Source of the DNA: Coprinopsis marcescibilis
Lineage: Eukaryota; Basidiomycota; Agaricomycetes; Agaricales; Psathyrellaceae
NCBI GenBank assembly: GCA_004369085.1
Contig: ML210159.1
Location: 186,001-250,000 of the forward strand
DNA: 64,000 bases
Direction: 5' to 3'
Part shown: piece by piece, positions 1-20,935 of the stretch
Position numbering within the stretch: the first letter of the stretch is position 1
How the letters are laid out: each line of letters begins with the position of its first letter
Position numbers and translations under genes: made by a program
The notes under the pieces: model-generated
What the model was told of the DNA's origin: nothing
Databases searched by the model: none
Seen by the model: the letters and a program-made list of their open reading frames with translations, nothing else

Positions 1-1
1 C

Positions 2-172
2 GAGATTGTTCAACGCCGGGAGCGAGAAATCGGATGCGACGTCCTCACTCACCAGAAGTGGTCTGGCGCCGACTACGCCGACAGCCTTATCAAGACTGTC
101 ACTGGTGGTGTGTCGTCGACTGCTGCTATGGGTGCTGGTGTCACCGAGTCCCAGTTCTCCTCGAAGTTGTAA
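2..172 (+). CDS. icl1: isocitrate lyase, C-terminal end (5' partial)
   Basis: The frame opens at base 2 and reads through [20 protein letters not shown] and a [15 protein letters not shown] stretch to a TAA at 170-172. This is the conserved C-terminus of fungal isocitrate lyase, the glyoxylate-cycle enzyme that splits isocitrate into glyoxylate and succinate during growth on C2 compounds or fatty acids. The last three residues are SKL, the canonical type 1 peroxisomal targeting signal, so the enzyme is expected in peroxisomes. The catalytic core lies outside the window. The family call is firm because the C-terminal block is long and specific. A strong 3' splice site lies downstream (acceptor at about 300) and is discussed in the findings. 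Confidence 0.93.
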   Translation, partial: EIVQRREREIGCDVLTHQKWSGADYADSLIKTVTGGVSSTAAMGAGVTESQFSSKL

Positions 173-444
173 TTTCATATTTGATACACTTTTTAGGCAT
201 AGTATGCACCGTATAAGTAAGACCGTGTAATATATAGTTATTAGGATTTGATACCATATATCAAACCATTTTAGTCGCTTCCTCTGTGTTCGTCGTTTCA
301 GAAGAAGGCTTACTGTGCTGCGGCCGCAGCTCCTGCATCATGAGCATTGGCACGACGAACCCGTGCGAATCTTTCGCCCTTCGCCATTATTAGCCCCTGT
401 TGCTTCTTGAACCCTTTCGATCATAGACATCGACCTTAAGAGAG
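173..444. other. intergenic: icl1 3' UTR and cap1 5' region
   Basis: This is AT-rich sequence after the isocitrate lyase stop. A pyrimidine-rich tract ends in a good TTTCAG acceptor at about 295-300, followed by an open stretch to a TGA at about 341-343. It may be the end of a 5'-UTR intron of the actin-capping gene that starts at 445, or of a 3'-UTR intron of icl1. I see no other gene. Confidence 0.5.
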
Positions 445-1709
445 ATGGACCAGGCTGAACGCATCGATGCGGTTTCTAGTTTTCTATTACAATCTCCTCC
501 GGGAGAGATAAACGATGTTTTGAACGGTGTGTTTCGCGGACCTGCATCTGAGGGAGATGAATCTGATCTTTGAACGCGTCCAACCTCAGATGTTCGAAAT
601 ATCATTGCGGACGATGCGCTTTTGCAGGAAGGAATTTTGCCGTCGTTAAGGGAATACAATATTGCGCAGTTCACGACCGTTGACGTCCCGGAAACGAACC
701 ACCAGGTGCTGCAGGCGCTTTCGTGTTTAGGTGCTACAATATTGACAAGAACAGTCTATAATCAGTGAAGCTGCGAGGATAGTCGCTGAAGAGTCGGAAG
801 AACGGTTCTTGGATCCACGATCGAAGACGACATTTGTATTTGACCATCTTACTCTGGTGAGTCTGGCATGACCTGAAAAATGATAAAATGACTGAATCCC
901 AGCGTATTTTTACAGGAAGCCTCGAAGCCAGAGCCATATGAGCTAGATACGCCACACGAAGAAGCTCGGTGAATGCCTCTTCTCTTTGGCGAGCTTCTCT
1001 AAGACTTATCATGGATCGATGTAGCGTATCGCTGGAAAAGGCGGCCCTGACCTACCTGGCTTCGCATTTCTTGGACGGAACGGTGTCGGTGTTTGCTCCA
1101 TCAGAATTGCAAGAGGCTTTTACGCTTCAGATTGTTGCGAACAAGTATAATCCCACTAATTTCTGGTGAGTTGGTAGACTGCATATGAGAACTCGTGTGC
1201 TGAGAAGCTGTGGTGAAGGTCGGGACGATGGCGGTCGGAGTATTTGGTCAACCTGTCTGATAAACGAGTGAAGGGAAAGATCTTATTGAATGTGCATTAT
1301 TATGAGCAGGGAAATGTATACAGCTTCCTCTTTTTTCATCCGAGAACTCGGCGACTGACTTTGTGTTGATAGGTTCAACTGGAAACAACCCATAACATTT
1401 CATTCAATATCCCAGCTGCAGCTGCATCGGCCGCCCCTGCTACGGCCGCTTCGAAAATAATAGCACTGATAGAAGACGAGGAGAGCAGGTACCAGGTTTC
1501 TCTAAACGAGACATACCGGGAAATGGGAGAGCGGACGTTCAAAGGTCTCCGTCGTGCATTGCCCCTGACGAGACAGAAGATCGACTGGGATAAGGTAATT
1601 TCTTGTCAGTTCTTGTGATTTCAACTAACGTATGTTCTTTCACCAGGTCACAGGATATAAGCTGGGAGCGGAGTTGTCGTCAAGCAAAGGTGTGTTTGGT
1701 AGTTCGTAG
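445..1709 (+). CDS. cap1: F-actin-capping protein subunit alpha
   Basis: Eight exons read join(445..526, 590..705, 755..856, 916..968, 1025..1165, 1219..1315, 1373..1594, 1647..1709) and give 291 aa, the usual CapZ-alpha length. The product begins MDQAERIDAVSSFLLQSPPG, matching the family's N-terminal A-x-PPGE segment. The middle carries FLDPRSKTTFVFDH, then YNPTNFW and WRSEY, and the C-terminal part carries LNVHYYEQGNVQ, TFKGLRRALP and TRQKIDW, all in family order. The protein pairs with the beta subunit to cap actin-filament barbed ends at cortical patches. The introns are short (48-63 nt) and every junction keeps frame. The start is the first ATG that gives the family N-terminus. The only uncertainty is the exact boundary of the third and fourth introns. 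Confidence 0.93.
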
Positions 1710-1852
1710 ACCCGGTCGGAGAACTTTGGACTGTCGCTATAATTGTAACGTTTCCACAAATATTATACTCTTTCTTCGCACACAAGTTTACCCTTCTCGA
1801 CTCGCCGCATCGTCTGAGTGAATAACCTAGAGCGAGCTCCGTGGAGCTCATC

Positions 1853-1964
1853 GTAAGCATCGAGTGGTCGAGTCAGACGCCCAAGGTCCGTGCGCGCGCG
1901 GACTTTTGGACGCTCTCATTGCTTACTCAGCACTAACCTTTTGCCTCCTACCACCAACTGGCAG
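1853..1964 (+). other. probable 5'-UTR intron of prp8
   Basis: GTAAGC at 1853 is a good donor. A CTAAC branch-point-like motif sits at about 1933-1937, followed by a pyrimidine tract and a CAG acceptor at 1962-1964, two bases before the prp8 ATG. Any uORFs in this stretch would be removed. This is inferred from splice signals only. Confidence 0.5.
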
Positions 1965-1965
1965 G

Positions 1966-10052
<8,087 letters not shown>

Positions 10053-10252
10053 TCTTCTTAATTCTTGTACAATATCGCTAAGTAGTTTGTAGCTCTAGTT
10101 TACACAATATCATTGTTTTCCGGTAATACTTTTTCCTTGACTCCTCCAACTCGACGACTCGTGGGCTAGCGCCTTACGTTGGGTATAAGCAAGCAAGTCC
10201 GTTAAATTAATGAAGCAAAGCGAGTAAGTAGTAGGGGTAATGTTACACGAAT

Positions 10253-11625
<1,373 letters not shown>

Positions 11626-11899
11626 GGCGACGTCGAGGTCAATCACTGCGGGTGGTTCGGTTTGGGGGTGGTTTCATAACACGAAAAATTCTGGAGCCTA
11701 CTTTTATATCTATAGATTTCGGGAAGATGGAGGATACTTCGTGGTGCTGACGAGAAATCAATAAGCTCAAGCGCCTCCCTGATCGCAACATTTTAGGAGT
11801 GTCCATCAAATTTTGGACACGTGATCTGGGAACCGCCCTCGTCACCGCGCGCCGCGTCGCAGCTCTCTGTTTCTTCCTCCGCCCACTTCGACCTCAACC
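11626..11899. promoter_or_regulatory. divergent promoter, DAHP synthase / tim9
   Basis: The 274 bp between two start codons on opposite strands must hold both promoters. I see no clean TATA box for tim9. A TATAGATATAAA-like run on the minus side (about 11700-11715) could serve the DAHP synthase gene. Confidence 0.55.
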
Positions 11900-12328
11900 A
11901 TGGATTTCTCAAACTTCAACGCTGCCGAGCAGGCCCATATGAACAAGATCATTGAGAAGAAGCAGGTCAGAGCTCTATCTCCCATTTACACCGAATCCAG
12001 ACTGACAGGTCATCCCTCCCCACAGATGCAGGACTTTCTGAAAATGTACTCGAATATCGTCGACAAGTGCTTCAACACCTGTGTCAACGACTTTACGAGC
12101 AAGACCCTATCGTCAAAAGAGGTTTGCCGAGCGTTTCTACTACCTTATGGCCTCTAACAATTGTCCAGGACCAATGTGTGTTCAATTGCACTGAGAAGTT
12201 CCTGAAGCATTCGGAGAGAGTGGGAGCTAGGTTCGGAGAGCTCAACGCCGGTCAGTTCTGATCGCTTTATTGACACATACACGTCTCTAACACCTCCCAC
12301 AGAGGGTATGGGCGGTTCAAGCTCATAA
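11900..12328 (+). CDS. tim9: mitochondrial import translocase subunit Tim9
   Basis: Four exons, join(11900..11965, 12026..12121, 12169..12250, 12303..12328), give 89 aa. The twin CX3C signature of small Tim chaperones is explicit: CFNTC, then CVFNC after a short helix-forming spacer. The N-terminus [20 protein letters not shown] and the phrase [15 protein letters not shown] match Tim9. With Tim10 it forms a hexameric chaperone in the intermembrane space that passes carrier and beta-barrel precursors inward. The four cysteines are expected to form two disulfides through Mia40. The ATG lies 13 bases after a CCACTTCGACC tract and is the only plausible start. Confidence 0.95.
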
Positions 12329-12918
12329 AAGTACACATCCATATTACATATCAAGACTATATTCGTTTAATTGGACGCAATCACACCTCCTTTGCTTTCG
12401 TATTTCCTATTTCGACACACTTATCTCTCTCAACATTCCAGGTCCAGATCAATCAGTCACAGCCCAGCTTGGTTTCCGTTACGATAAATTGGCATCAACA
12501 ATGGCCTGGGATATCCTTCATTAGGTTGGCTTAACGTGTCTTCTAGAACTCCTCGCCCCAAATTCAACGCAAGATCTGTCTTCACCTGAAACAATACTCA
12601 ATGAAAGCCTGGATGCCCGGTGACAGTGGGCGCTTCTCCGAAAGTAATCAATGGCTGTCTATCATCGCCGAAAACAGGCCTGGTCATTTTGATTCTGCTT
12701 GTGTTTATACAATCATTCAGAACGTTTTTGGAACTAATATTTGTTTTTGTGATTCAGAGGCACGCCGGGTGCGTTACGGATAGGTCGAAAAGGTAAGCAT
12801 AAAGTATTATAATTTGCTGCAGAAGCATATGGATAATAGAAGTGGTTGAGGGCATAGTTGAAGAGGTGAGTAAAGCATAGAACTGAATCCTGAAGTCTGA
12901 GCGAGGTTGTCCGGATTA
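12329..12918. other. intergenic, no gene recognised
   Basis: This 590 bp lies between tim9 and the convergent gene ending at 12919. It holds only short frames without recognisable protein and some AT-rich stretches likely to be 3' UTRs. I see no RNA gene or repeat. Confidence 0.5.
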
Positions 12919-13350
12919 TTAACAGGAACGACTTCCCCTGAGCTTTCTGTTCGCCGTGGTATTCAGCTGATCCTTGGTTAACTTGTGTACCGAAAATCCC
13001 CTGGCATGAAGGTTTTCCAAAACCTTGACCAACCAATCCAAGACGGTGGCTCCCTTCACGAGCTCAGTACCGCCTAGAATCGACGCAAACTCGACACACC
13101 TCCCGCCCTCGATTCTCATTGTCAGACCATTGAGATCATCTGCAGTTATCATGCCGAGGTACCCATCGTCGTAAATTGGAGTTGTCTGCCTCTTCCCGGG
13201 GCTCACAAAGGTAATCGGACCCCCCTTTCTTTCGCAGTGCAACCGGTATTCTGCTCCCTCGCTTGCAGTCGACATCAAAATGAAGCTCCAGTTCTTGGAG
13301 CCGGGCATAGCTGGTGCGTGCTTGACGACAATGTTGAGAGTGTATGACAT
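12919..13350 (-). CDS. small protein of unknown function (143 aa)
   Basis: A single-exon frame runs from an ATG at 13350-13348 to a TAA at 12921-12919. The product begins MSYTLNIVVKHAPAMPGSKN and contains NWSFILMST, an EYRLHCERKGG segment, LTMRIEGGRCVEF and a helical tail WLVKVLENLHARGFSVHKL. There is no signal peptide or membrane segment. The first half alternates polar and hydrophobic residues, suggesting beta strands, so a small alpha/beta fold is likely. I do not recognise the family. A TATATAA at 13470-13464 lies about 114 bp upstream of the ATG, which supports expression. Codon use looks like that of the neighbours. Confidence 0.6.
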   Translation of the reverse strand: MSYTLNIVVKHAPAMPGSKNWSFILMSTASEGAEYRLHCERKGGPITFVSPGKRQTTPIYDDGYLGMITADDLNGLTMRIEGGRCVEFASILGGTELVKGATVLDWLVKVLENLHARGFSVHKLTKDQLNTTANRKLRGSRSC

Positions 13351-13463
13351 TTTAAGCTGGTGGGTATGCGGGAGGATTTTGAGTACTGGGCTTTTCGGCG
13401 CTTTGGACGGTGTTTTTGCGGTTGGGAGTAGTTTTTATCTATCTGAAGGTTCAAGTTGGCTCA

Positions 13464-13470
13464 TTATATA
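13464..13470 (-). promoter_or_regulatory. TATA box of the 143-aa gene
   Basis: TATATAA reads on the minus strand 114 bp upstream of the ATG at 13350. It is one of the clearer TATA boxes in the window. Confidence 0.55.
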
Positions 13471-15095
13471 CCCGTCCTGAGCAGCAATATGCGGTATAAG
13501 CAACTGCGTTAGCATTGCTTCGTGAACCCCCCGTTTGATTCGCGCAATGTGCGAACAAAGGAAGTATCAATCAATAGTCGTTGGTCCAAGCCATTCGCCA
13601 CAAACTTTCTGGAGTTGGCTTCTGGTCTTTTCGAGCCCATAACAGCCGCATGGGTGTGGTAGAAGCAGTGGAACAAACATGCGGTATGGAACCCGGAATG
13701 AGTCAAGAGAGATCGAGCTGCATACCTGACTAGTGTCAAAGCGCTTCCATGAACAATCAACAATTGCTGCCAAGAACATCAATCTTTGATAGAAGAGGTT
13801 CCGAGTCCATCGATACAGCTAATTCACAATATAATATTACTCTGCCAATGAGTGTCCGCCAGTAAAACGCATGTTCTTCCTTGCGCAAAAGCTTGTCTTG
13901 ATCACGCCGTCGAATTTTCAGTTCTTTGACGCGTTAAGTTAGACGCCCGAGGTCAGCGCGTCGACCATCTTTTAAGAACCCGATTCACTTACTGGACAAA
14001 CCACAACTGGTTACTGGCGACACATAGCCCACCATGTGCATTCTGCGCTGCACCGCACCCAGTCGAAAGCCAGTCAACCAAAGCCGCCTAACAAGCAGAT
14101 GGTCAACCCAAGGTGTATGTATACAATAGATTTTCCCGCCATCGACCACGCACCCATTCAGTACGACAATATATGAGGCCGTTAAAGTCCTGGTTGACAA
14201 AGAAGGTCTTGCAGCTTCTGTACGTCATTGTGATCGTGGCATTAACCTGTAATACATGGTTGGAACATTCCATCATAAACTATGGCTCCGCTTACCCCAG
14301 TTCCAATCCTAAATAGGGCACCCGTATTCTGACTTTCGTAGCGAAGCGCATCCGCAATGACGTTGCATTCGCCGGCAAGCGGTCCTCCGCCCGCAGGCGG
14401 GAAGCAATGGGTAACACCTTTACGTTTTCACCCTCGACCCGAACTAAAGCGAAGAGTAGACCTACAACTTGACCCACACACATTTGTTTCGTTGACTTGG
14501 CGCGCCTGGAACTTTGGGGCTTCAACCGCGCCTGAGCATGCATATTGCTCTACTTTGACGTTCCTGTCCTTCCCAATGAAGGTCTCTACCAGTTGCACAA
14601 CCTCATTCTCGGGGCATGCTGTGCGAGATGGACTAAGATTGTGAGAAAATATTCGGGGGACGACATACCACGGACAAGGCCAAGGACCACAGAGGATAGC
14701 ATCAGTAGCTGGCCCAGGGCATACGGAGATAGAGCTTTGGAAAAAAACAGCATGGTGTAGAGAAGGAAATCCAAGAAGCTGGGGATATATCAGCCCAGGC
14801 TGGGTCTCCAGTCGAGGAATTTATATGTGGTGGAAGCTCTCATCATCAAAGAACCTCGCGGCTGCGTTATTTTTACGCCCCTTCCGCAGCCATGACGGTG
14901 GAGGGCGGTCCAGCCGCAGAAGCAGGGGACTTCTACTGGAGGGAAGGGTCACGAGTCCTACGCGTGAGTGAATTATATGTACTCGAGAGCGTAACGGCCA
15001 CATGAGTCAATAGAGGCTACAGACAGCCCCAGTAGGTCGTTGAATTATCGGAGAAGATTTGTACCATTTCTTCTCTCCCGCTACCGAGGTCACAT
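13471..15095. other. 1.6 kb without a recognisable gene
   Basis: Several open frames of 60-95 codons occur on both strands (for example 14357-14644 plus and 13567-13782 minus). None resembles a known protein, and none shows the strongly biased codon use of the neighbouring genes. A plus-strand ATG at 14892 is followed by 25 codons and a GTGAGT donor, so a spliced orphan gene or a degraded gene is possible. There is no terminal repeat or transposase. Confidence 0.4.
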
Positions 15096-18000
15096 TTACA
15101 TCGATTCTTCAACATCGTCATGTAGGCCGAGGACCCGACATAGTTTACCCTTGACGTCTACACCTTCTCTGTCGTCAAGGTTCCAATCCAGAAATCTCCT
15201 GCAAACGGCCTCAGCATCCCGGAGATCCCTTTTTTCCTTCTCGGTGATTTCTTCATCGAGCAGTTTTACGATTTCGTGTCGAGAGATCAGTTCACTGTTG
15301 GTTTGAATGTCGATTTCCTCACTTCTCGTATTCAAGGACCGAAGCTCACCTGACATGTTGAGCGCGAGCCACAATACGCGGGGGTATGCCAAAAATAGAG
15401 GCACACTGTGCTGCATGCGAATCAAGGGAAAGACCGGGTGCAACTCTGAAACGGGGCTAGTCTCCGCAGAAAGAGAGACAAGATACATGAGGGCCTCACC
15501 GGTACAGGTATGTCATCTTGTTCTGCAACGGTACACTGCAGACAGTGCTCTTGTCATCCTCCTGGCTGTCGAACATGTCAGAGTCAATAGTAAACATAAC
15601 TTGCATGTGGCAGAATGAAATGGGCAAGGATTCTGCATCCAGCAGGTCCTGTGTGAAGACCTCATGGAAGTGACTGGCCACTAGAACCTTAGGACATTTT
15701 TCGCCTCGTTCTAGTAGGTGGACAAGTGTTCCACAGAAGAGGCCAGCCCCATCTAGTAACAGGCCGATGGTTAGATCAATTTTAGGAAAACTTGATGTTG
15801 AGATAGACCTGTCGATAATGTTCCTTTCCCGAATTCGTCAAGAAGAAGCAGAGAGCGAGCTGTGCAATTCCGCAGAGCCAGCGAAACTTGGTTCAAATCT
15901 ATCATGAACGCGGATTGAGCCTGAGTCCATGTATTAGCCTTGTCTTGTCTTGTCGAGGATTATTTTGTTCACCTTTGAGACCGACTCCTTGGTTGAAACT
16001 CGGGTGAATACTACGGAGGTTATGTATCCAGTGAAAAAAGCAAATACAAAGAATCTCACTTTTATCGACAATGCCCAAGGTTGCAGATTCTGCAGGAACA
16101 AAACTACGGCTGGATCGGCAAAAAGGAAGTAAACGGCTCGTGAAATTGAAGTTACCATCCAATCTAAAGATTCCACAGTCAGTTAACCATGCATGCATGA
16201 TAATGTTCGGACAGCTCGGGCAGCGGGCTCACCTGGGCCATAATCTGTATCAAGGCGATCTAGAAACTCTCAATCGTAATTCCGTTGAAGGTAAGCAGAG
16301 AAGGTACCTGTTTCATGTAGACACTCTGAGAAACCCTTCAGCGACCCACCTCCAGTCGAAACAGGAAATTAATATACCTTCCCGCACGCATTAGCACCAG
16401 TGCATAGAAGAACACTGTTCCACTGTTCGCCATCGGCGGTACACTGTGGCGTAGTTCCCAGCCCTACACCGCCAAGGAGCCGTGCATCATTGGCGACGAA
16501 TGTGTCAAGGATCTGTTCATGTAACGGGTGTCTGTCCATCCAATGTAATACAGCTTAATCTTAATGTACAGAAGGAAAGGCGGAGGCTTACCTCCCTTGA
16601 ACGATTTCGATAACATTCTCCTGAACCATGCGAGGTCGAACATAATTGTTGCGTCTCGATGCCTCCGCCAAGGAAAGGAGGCAATCGAGTTCTGCACAAG
16701 CATCGCAAGCTTTACTTATCGCCGCTTCACATGACAGCGCTTCTTCCAACAATTCCTGGATGATCTCGAGTTCCCGGTCGACGATTGTCGAGTGTAAATC
16801 CCCGATATGCACATCCATATCTAGGGAGATGGCCGGAGATTTAGTGCTGAACCGTACTGGATTTGATGAGGCGGCCCACCGTGCATTTCCTGCGATTTGA
16901 AGTAAACGTATGCCCTGGAATATAGTCTCAGTACGAGATTTTGACAGCATAACCCACGGATTAACACACTCAGACGAAAACTGTGTAATGGGATCAGACA
17001 CAGCAGAAGCCTATACATTGGCCATGACGACACGAACCTGGAATGTCCATTCTCCAACGACAGGCGTCCCCCCGGCCTGCCATTCTGGATGCATGGGCGT
17101 ACAAATGAGGAAACCTAAGAGAAGTGTCATTGTGCTATTTCTCGGGAGTCAAGTAGATAGATACCCAATTGAGGAAAATACACCACATTCAGGTTCGACC
17201 CAATTTCAGGATCGACATTCTCAGCAATCTGCCTCGCAACGGTCGACTGAGTGGATGTCCGTCAGGGTCGCAATTTGGGTACAAGTCAAACTCTATACGC
17301 ACAAGAACCGAGTCAATGCCATGATAGGCATGCTTCCAATTGTCCAATTCTTCGTCAACCAAGGGTCTCACACAAATACGGTCGGCGCTAATGGATTCTT
17401 CCCAGTCGATCTATAAGAAGAGAATAAGCCCGCAGCAGTAGTTAGATTAACTGGAACTAACGATGTCATTGACTTTGCTTCCGGTTTCTTTGAACGTCGC
17501 TACGTCGAGGACCAGAACAAGCTTTGACGCGCATGAGAAAAGCGAGAACACGAGGCAGCTATGGAAGCACCTTCTTCACAATTTCCATGTCAGCTGCTGC
17601 GTGCAATTCAGAAAGTGCGCCCCGAAGCATGGTCGTGTGGAATGTGAACTGTACAAAAAAGGAAAGTCAGTATAGGCGCGAAAATAACGGAAGACGGTCA
17701 TACTTTGACAAAACCTTGCCAGTCGGCAAGTTGCGCTCTTCCAGATCTGAGAGCCTTCTGAACTTTGGGCATATTCTTAATCCCTTTTAAGTGGTTATGC
17801 ATAAGATTGGCGGTCGAAATGTTCTCTGGCCGCATAAAACAAGCAACGGTATCATGTCTTGTGGATATAACAGAAACGGACAAGGAAGGGCGAAGCATCC
17901 ACGTTCGTAGTAGCTGCCGACCGAGAGTTGTCTGTGTACCGTTCAATATCCCTAGTTAAAGAAGTAAGTTACGCGAGAGCGGGTGCTCTGATCCTCTCTT

Positions 18001-19296
18001 ACCAAACAGCGACAACCCTTCTTTCGTCTTGTCGGAATGAACCGATGCATGCGTCTCGTTCTCAAACACTTGCAAGGACCTAGCAAAAAGGTTTACGTGT
18101 TTAGCTAGTTTCCAGAGATCCGGGTAAAATTGCGCACATCAATGCATCTGAATTAATATGCATGACCTGATTCCTATGCAATTACATGTGAACAGGAAAG
18201 CTTAACGAACAGCAGATTTTTTCTTACACAGCCAATACTTGTATATCCCGGATATCCAGACCTGCGATCCCATCATTGTCATAATCACTTGCGGCACGTT
18301 GTCGGACAAGGTGATCGATAAGAGCCCCGATACTCGAAAGCTGTATACATTAAATTATATGAAACGCACGAGAGAATAAGGATCTTACACAAAATGGTGA
18401 CGTCTCGACGGCGGCGAAGTTTCCAAGCCGAATGGAGGCATTCCAACGCTGCGTGGTAGGATCTGCATCCATAGCTTGTCTCTTCTGCATAAATTCATAG
18501 GCGTTTCTCGATGCAGATAAACGGGAATGGCTGTCAGGATTCGAAGATGCGGAGTTTTCTGCGGTTTCTTCTAGAATGGGGAGCTCTCTGAGCTTAGTGA
18601 GAGACAACAAGCGTTCTGACCCTCTCTTGACACTAAATTCCTTGAAAGGACGAATTTGAAAGATCCCCCCAGCCATATCCACTGCAAATCGCTGAGTATA
18701 TGCGCTCATATACATTAGAAACCAAAGGTAACGCACTGTAATCCCTGACGACATCAACGAAACCATCTTCAGATTTTGAACTGGTCAGCACGATATCAGG
18801 CTGTACTTGTTCGAGAACTGTGGCAGCGTGTGCAAGGTCAGCGACTCAGTGAACACGGCAGCTGCATCCGTATATATTACGCATTCGTGTCAGGTCGAAA
18901 TGAACTGTCTCCTGGGTGTCTTCCAGCACGTGAACGAGACCCTTGTCAGGGTCATGATATGCGAAGCCCACACGGCCACTAGAAAATTTGTCAAACGTAA
19001 AAGAAAGCACCATGAGGCAGGAACGCACTGGGTACAGAATGCAGCGAGGCAGGTCTGTGGTCAACTGATGAGGAGAGGAAGGGCCCGAGATGGACTTCGA
19101 AACCTGCCTGTTCAGAACGTTCAGACGCCATCGAGCGTTCGTCGTCGTCGTCGTCATCACTGCCCTCTACATTCAAGTGTTCTGTGCTTCCTTCCCATCG
19201 TACTTTCTTTTTCGCATGGAGCAACTCCGACTCGCTATCGACAGTTGTGATGGAAAGATCTCTGGTGATTTGCCTTTTTTTCTTCCTGGGGGGCAT
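15096..19296 (-). CDS. msh5: MutS homologue 5 (meiotic crossover factor)
   Basis: This intron-dense gene starts at ATG 19296 ([13 protein letters not shown], then an acidic DDDDDD run) and stops at 15098-15096. Landmarks in order are [11 protein letters not shown] and [12 protein letters not shown] (N-terminal domain), [14 protein letters not shown] with LKGIKNMPK (lever domain), [20 protein letters not shown] (clamp), [19 protein letters not shown], the Walker A motif GANACGK (next exon starts with S), [16 protein letters not shown], and Walker [12 protein letters not shown]. The N-terminal mismatch-reading domain of MutS is missing, as in Msh4/Msh5. The [13 protein letters not shown] phrase identifies Msh5 rather than Msh4. 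With Msh4 it stabilises meiotic recombination intermediates. Exon borders were not all resolved. Two exons around the Walker A motif are only 18 nt (16325..16308) and 27 nt (16259..16233). Confidence 0.9.
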
Positions 19297-19522
19297 CTGA
19301 CCTCCGATTGAGCAATGAGCGAGTTGAAAGATGCGCAAAACCCGGTTCAAGTGTTCACGTCAAAGTCACCTTCACGTGCCATCACGCTTTCATAAGATTG
19401 CCAACGGCCAACGGTATTCAGGGGATGAGTATTACGGGTGTGGAATAAGACAGATTATTTGGATACTTTGAGGATATCTTTTACGCTATCACCAGCAACT
19501 GAAAAAAAGAATGAGCTAAAAT

Positions 19523-20739
19523 TCATATTCCGAGTGGAACAGGCGCACCGTTCAAGAGCAAGCTTTGAGAGTCGAGCATGACCTTGTTGCTGGAGTTTGA
19601 AAGGGTATTGGCAATTTCTCGAGCAGCCTCGAGTCTACGCAGTTCCAAAAAGCCCTTGTTCTTTCGCAGGGCCTCGCCGATAAGTTCCGCACTTTGAGCT
19701 TCTCCCTGAGCTTTGACAATGATCGACTGCTTCTCCTGGACGGCCTGGTCTACCAAGAAAGCGGCCCGGAAGGCAGTTTGTTGTGCAACCTGTTCCAAGC
19801 AGCATTAATTATTAAACACACTTCAAGAAGCACCTGTTAATGTTCCGTACCTGTTTGGCTTCAACAGCGTGCGTGAATTCCGGAGAGAACGCGACGTGGG
19901 TAATGGAGACATCGTCCAACACAACGCCGAACCGTTGTGCGCGAGCAGTGAGATTGTCACGAACAAGCTTCGAGACCTGGATAACAAGTCAGTAAGGGTT
20001 TGCGACGGTGAAGGGTAATGGTAATCTCACGTTTTCTCGCTGTGTAATCAATTGGCTGGCATTGAATTGGGCAACAACACTTTTCAGAACTTCGTTAACA
20101 ATCGAGGGCAGCACACGTTCGTCGTAGTCCATTCCGAGTTCTCGAAAGATTGATGGAAGACTTTGAATATTAGGGCGCGACAGCACACGGCAAGTGATGT
20201 TGACCATTTGCAAGTCTGACAAATCGTGAGGTCAAAAAGCGAATACGTCTTCATGACCGCTGCAACTGACCTTTTGTGCCTGTTAGGCTGGCGATGCTCC
20301 TGGGCTTCGCTCGAATATCATAGATAATGGGGGTCTCAAACCAAGGGATCTAGGAAGACGTTGAAGAAAAGGAACAGTCTAGAAAGAAGAACAACATACA
20401 GCAAAGTGAGTTCCCTCACTGTACACCTCGGCATCGATTCCGTTCAGCCTAGAAGAGCTTGGGTAAGTTGCTTTGGCTTCAGAAAGACTGAGATGTACCT
20501 TGTGTACTTGATAGCACGATGACCACCATCAACTGTCCGACTAATATGTTATTTACCCGGAATCTTTGGAAGGACTGGTGCGTACCGTTGAACATGCTGG
20601 CGTTCACCAGGACTGCGCCTCCAACGAGCACCGCAAGTAGCCCTCCTCCGGCGAAAGCTCCCTTTCCAGGGCCATTGGGGCCGCCAGCCTTGAGCTGGAG
20701 TACTATCCTTTTGAAAGCTTCTTGTCCTCCGCGATTCAT
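19523..20739 (-). CDS. phb2: prohibitin-2
   Basis: Seven exons on the complement: 20739..20586, 20532..20499, 20448..20400, 20349..20271, 20215..20031, 19976..19851, 19789..19523, giving 297 aa. The N-terminus has a basic segment and one glycine-rich hydrophobic anchor ([20 protein letters not shown]), then [17 protein letters not shown]. The SPFH/PHB domain carries [19 protein letters not shown] and [20 protein letters not shown], followed by the coiled-coil region [20 protein letters not shown]. The EGTHF and YDERVLPSI phrases mark prohibitin. Phb1/Phb2 form a ring in the mitochondrial inner membrane that holds the m-AAA protease and supports cristae and lipid organisation. The gene diverges from the PQ-loop gene with 196 bp between starts. 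Confidence 0.95.
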
Positions 20740-20935
20740 AGTGGCGATGAGAAAGAAACGCTACACGGCGTCACCGTCACGGCGGCTGAGAACTCGGAGC
20801 GTTGACGCGGTGCGGCATGTCATGTGAAAGCCTGATCCAATCATCGGAGATTGTATTCGCGGTCAAATCATTTCGGTCATTCTAACGACGTTACGGTGGA
20901 TACTCTCTTCATAGCCCGTACCTTTGCGTGGCAGC
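20740..20935. promoter_or_regulatory. divergent promoter, phb2 / PQ-loop transporter
   Basis: The 196 bp between the two start codons must hold both core promoters. It has moderate GC content and no clear TATA box. Confidence 0.5.

Noticed and set aside
15096..19296. Msh4 or Msh2 instead of Msh5
   Set aside because: The clamp phrase [13 protein letters not shown] and the lever phrase LKGIKNMPK fit Msh5, and the N-terminal mismatch-binding domain of Msh2 is absent.
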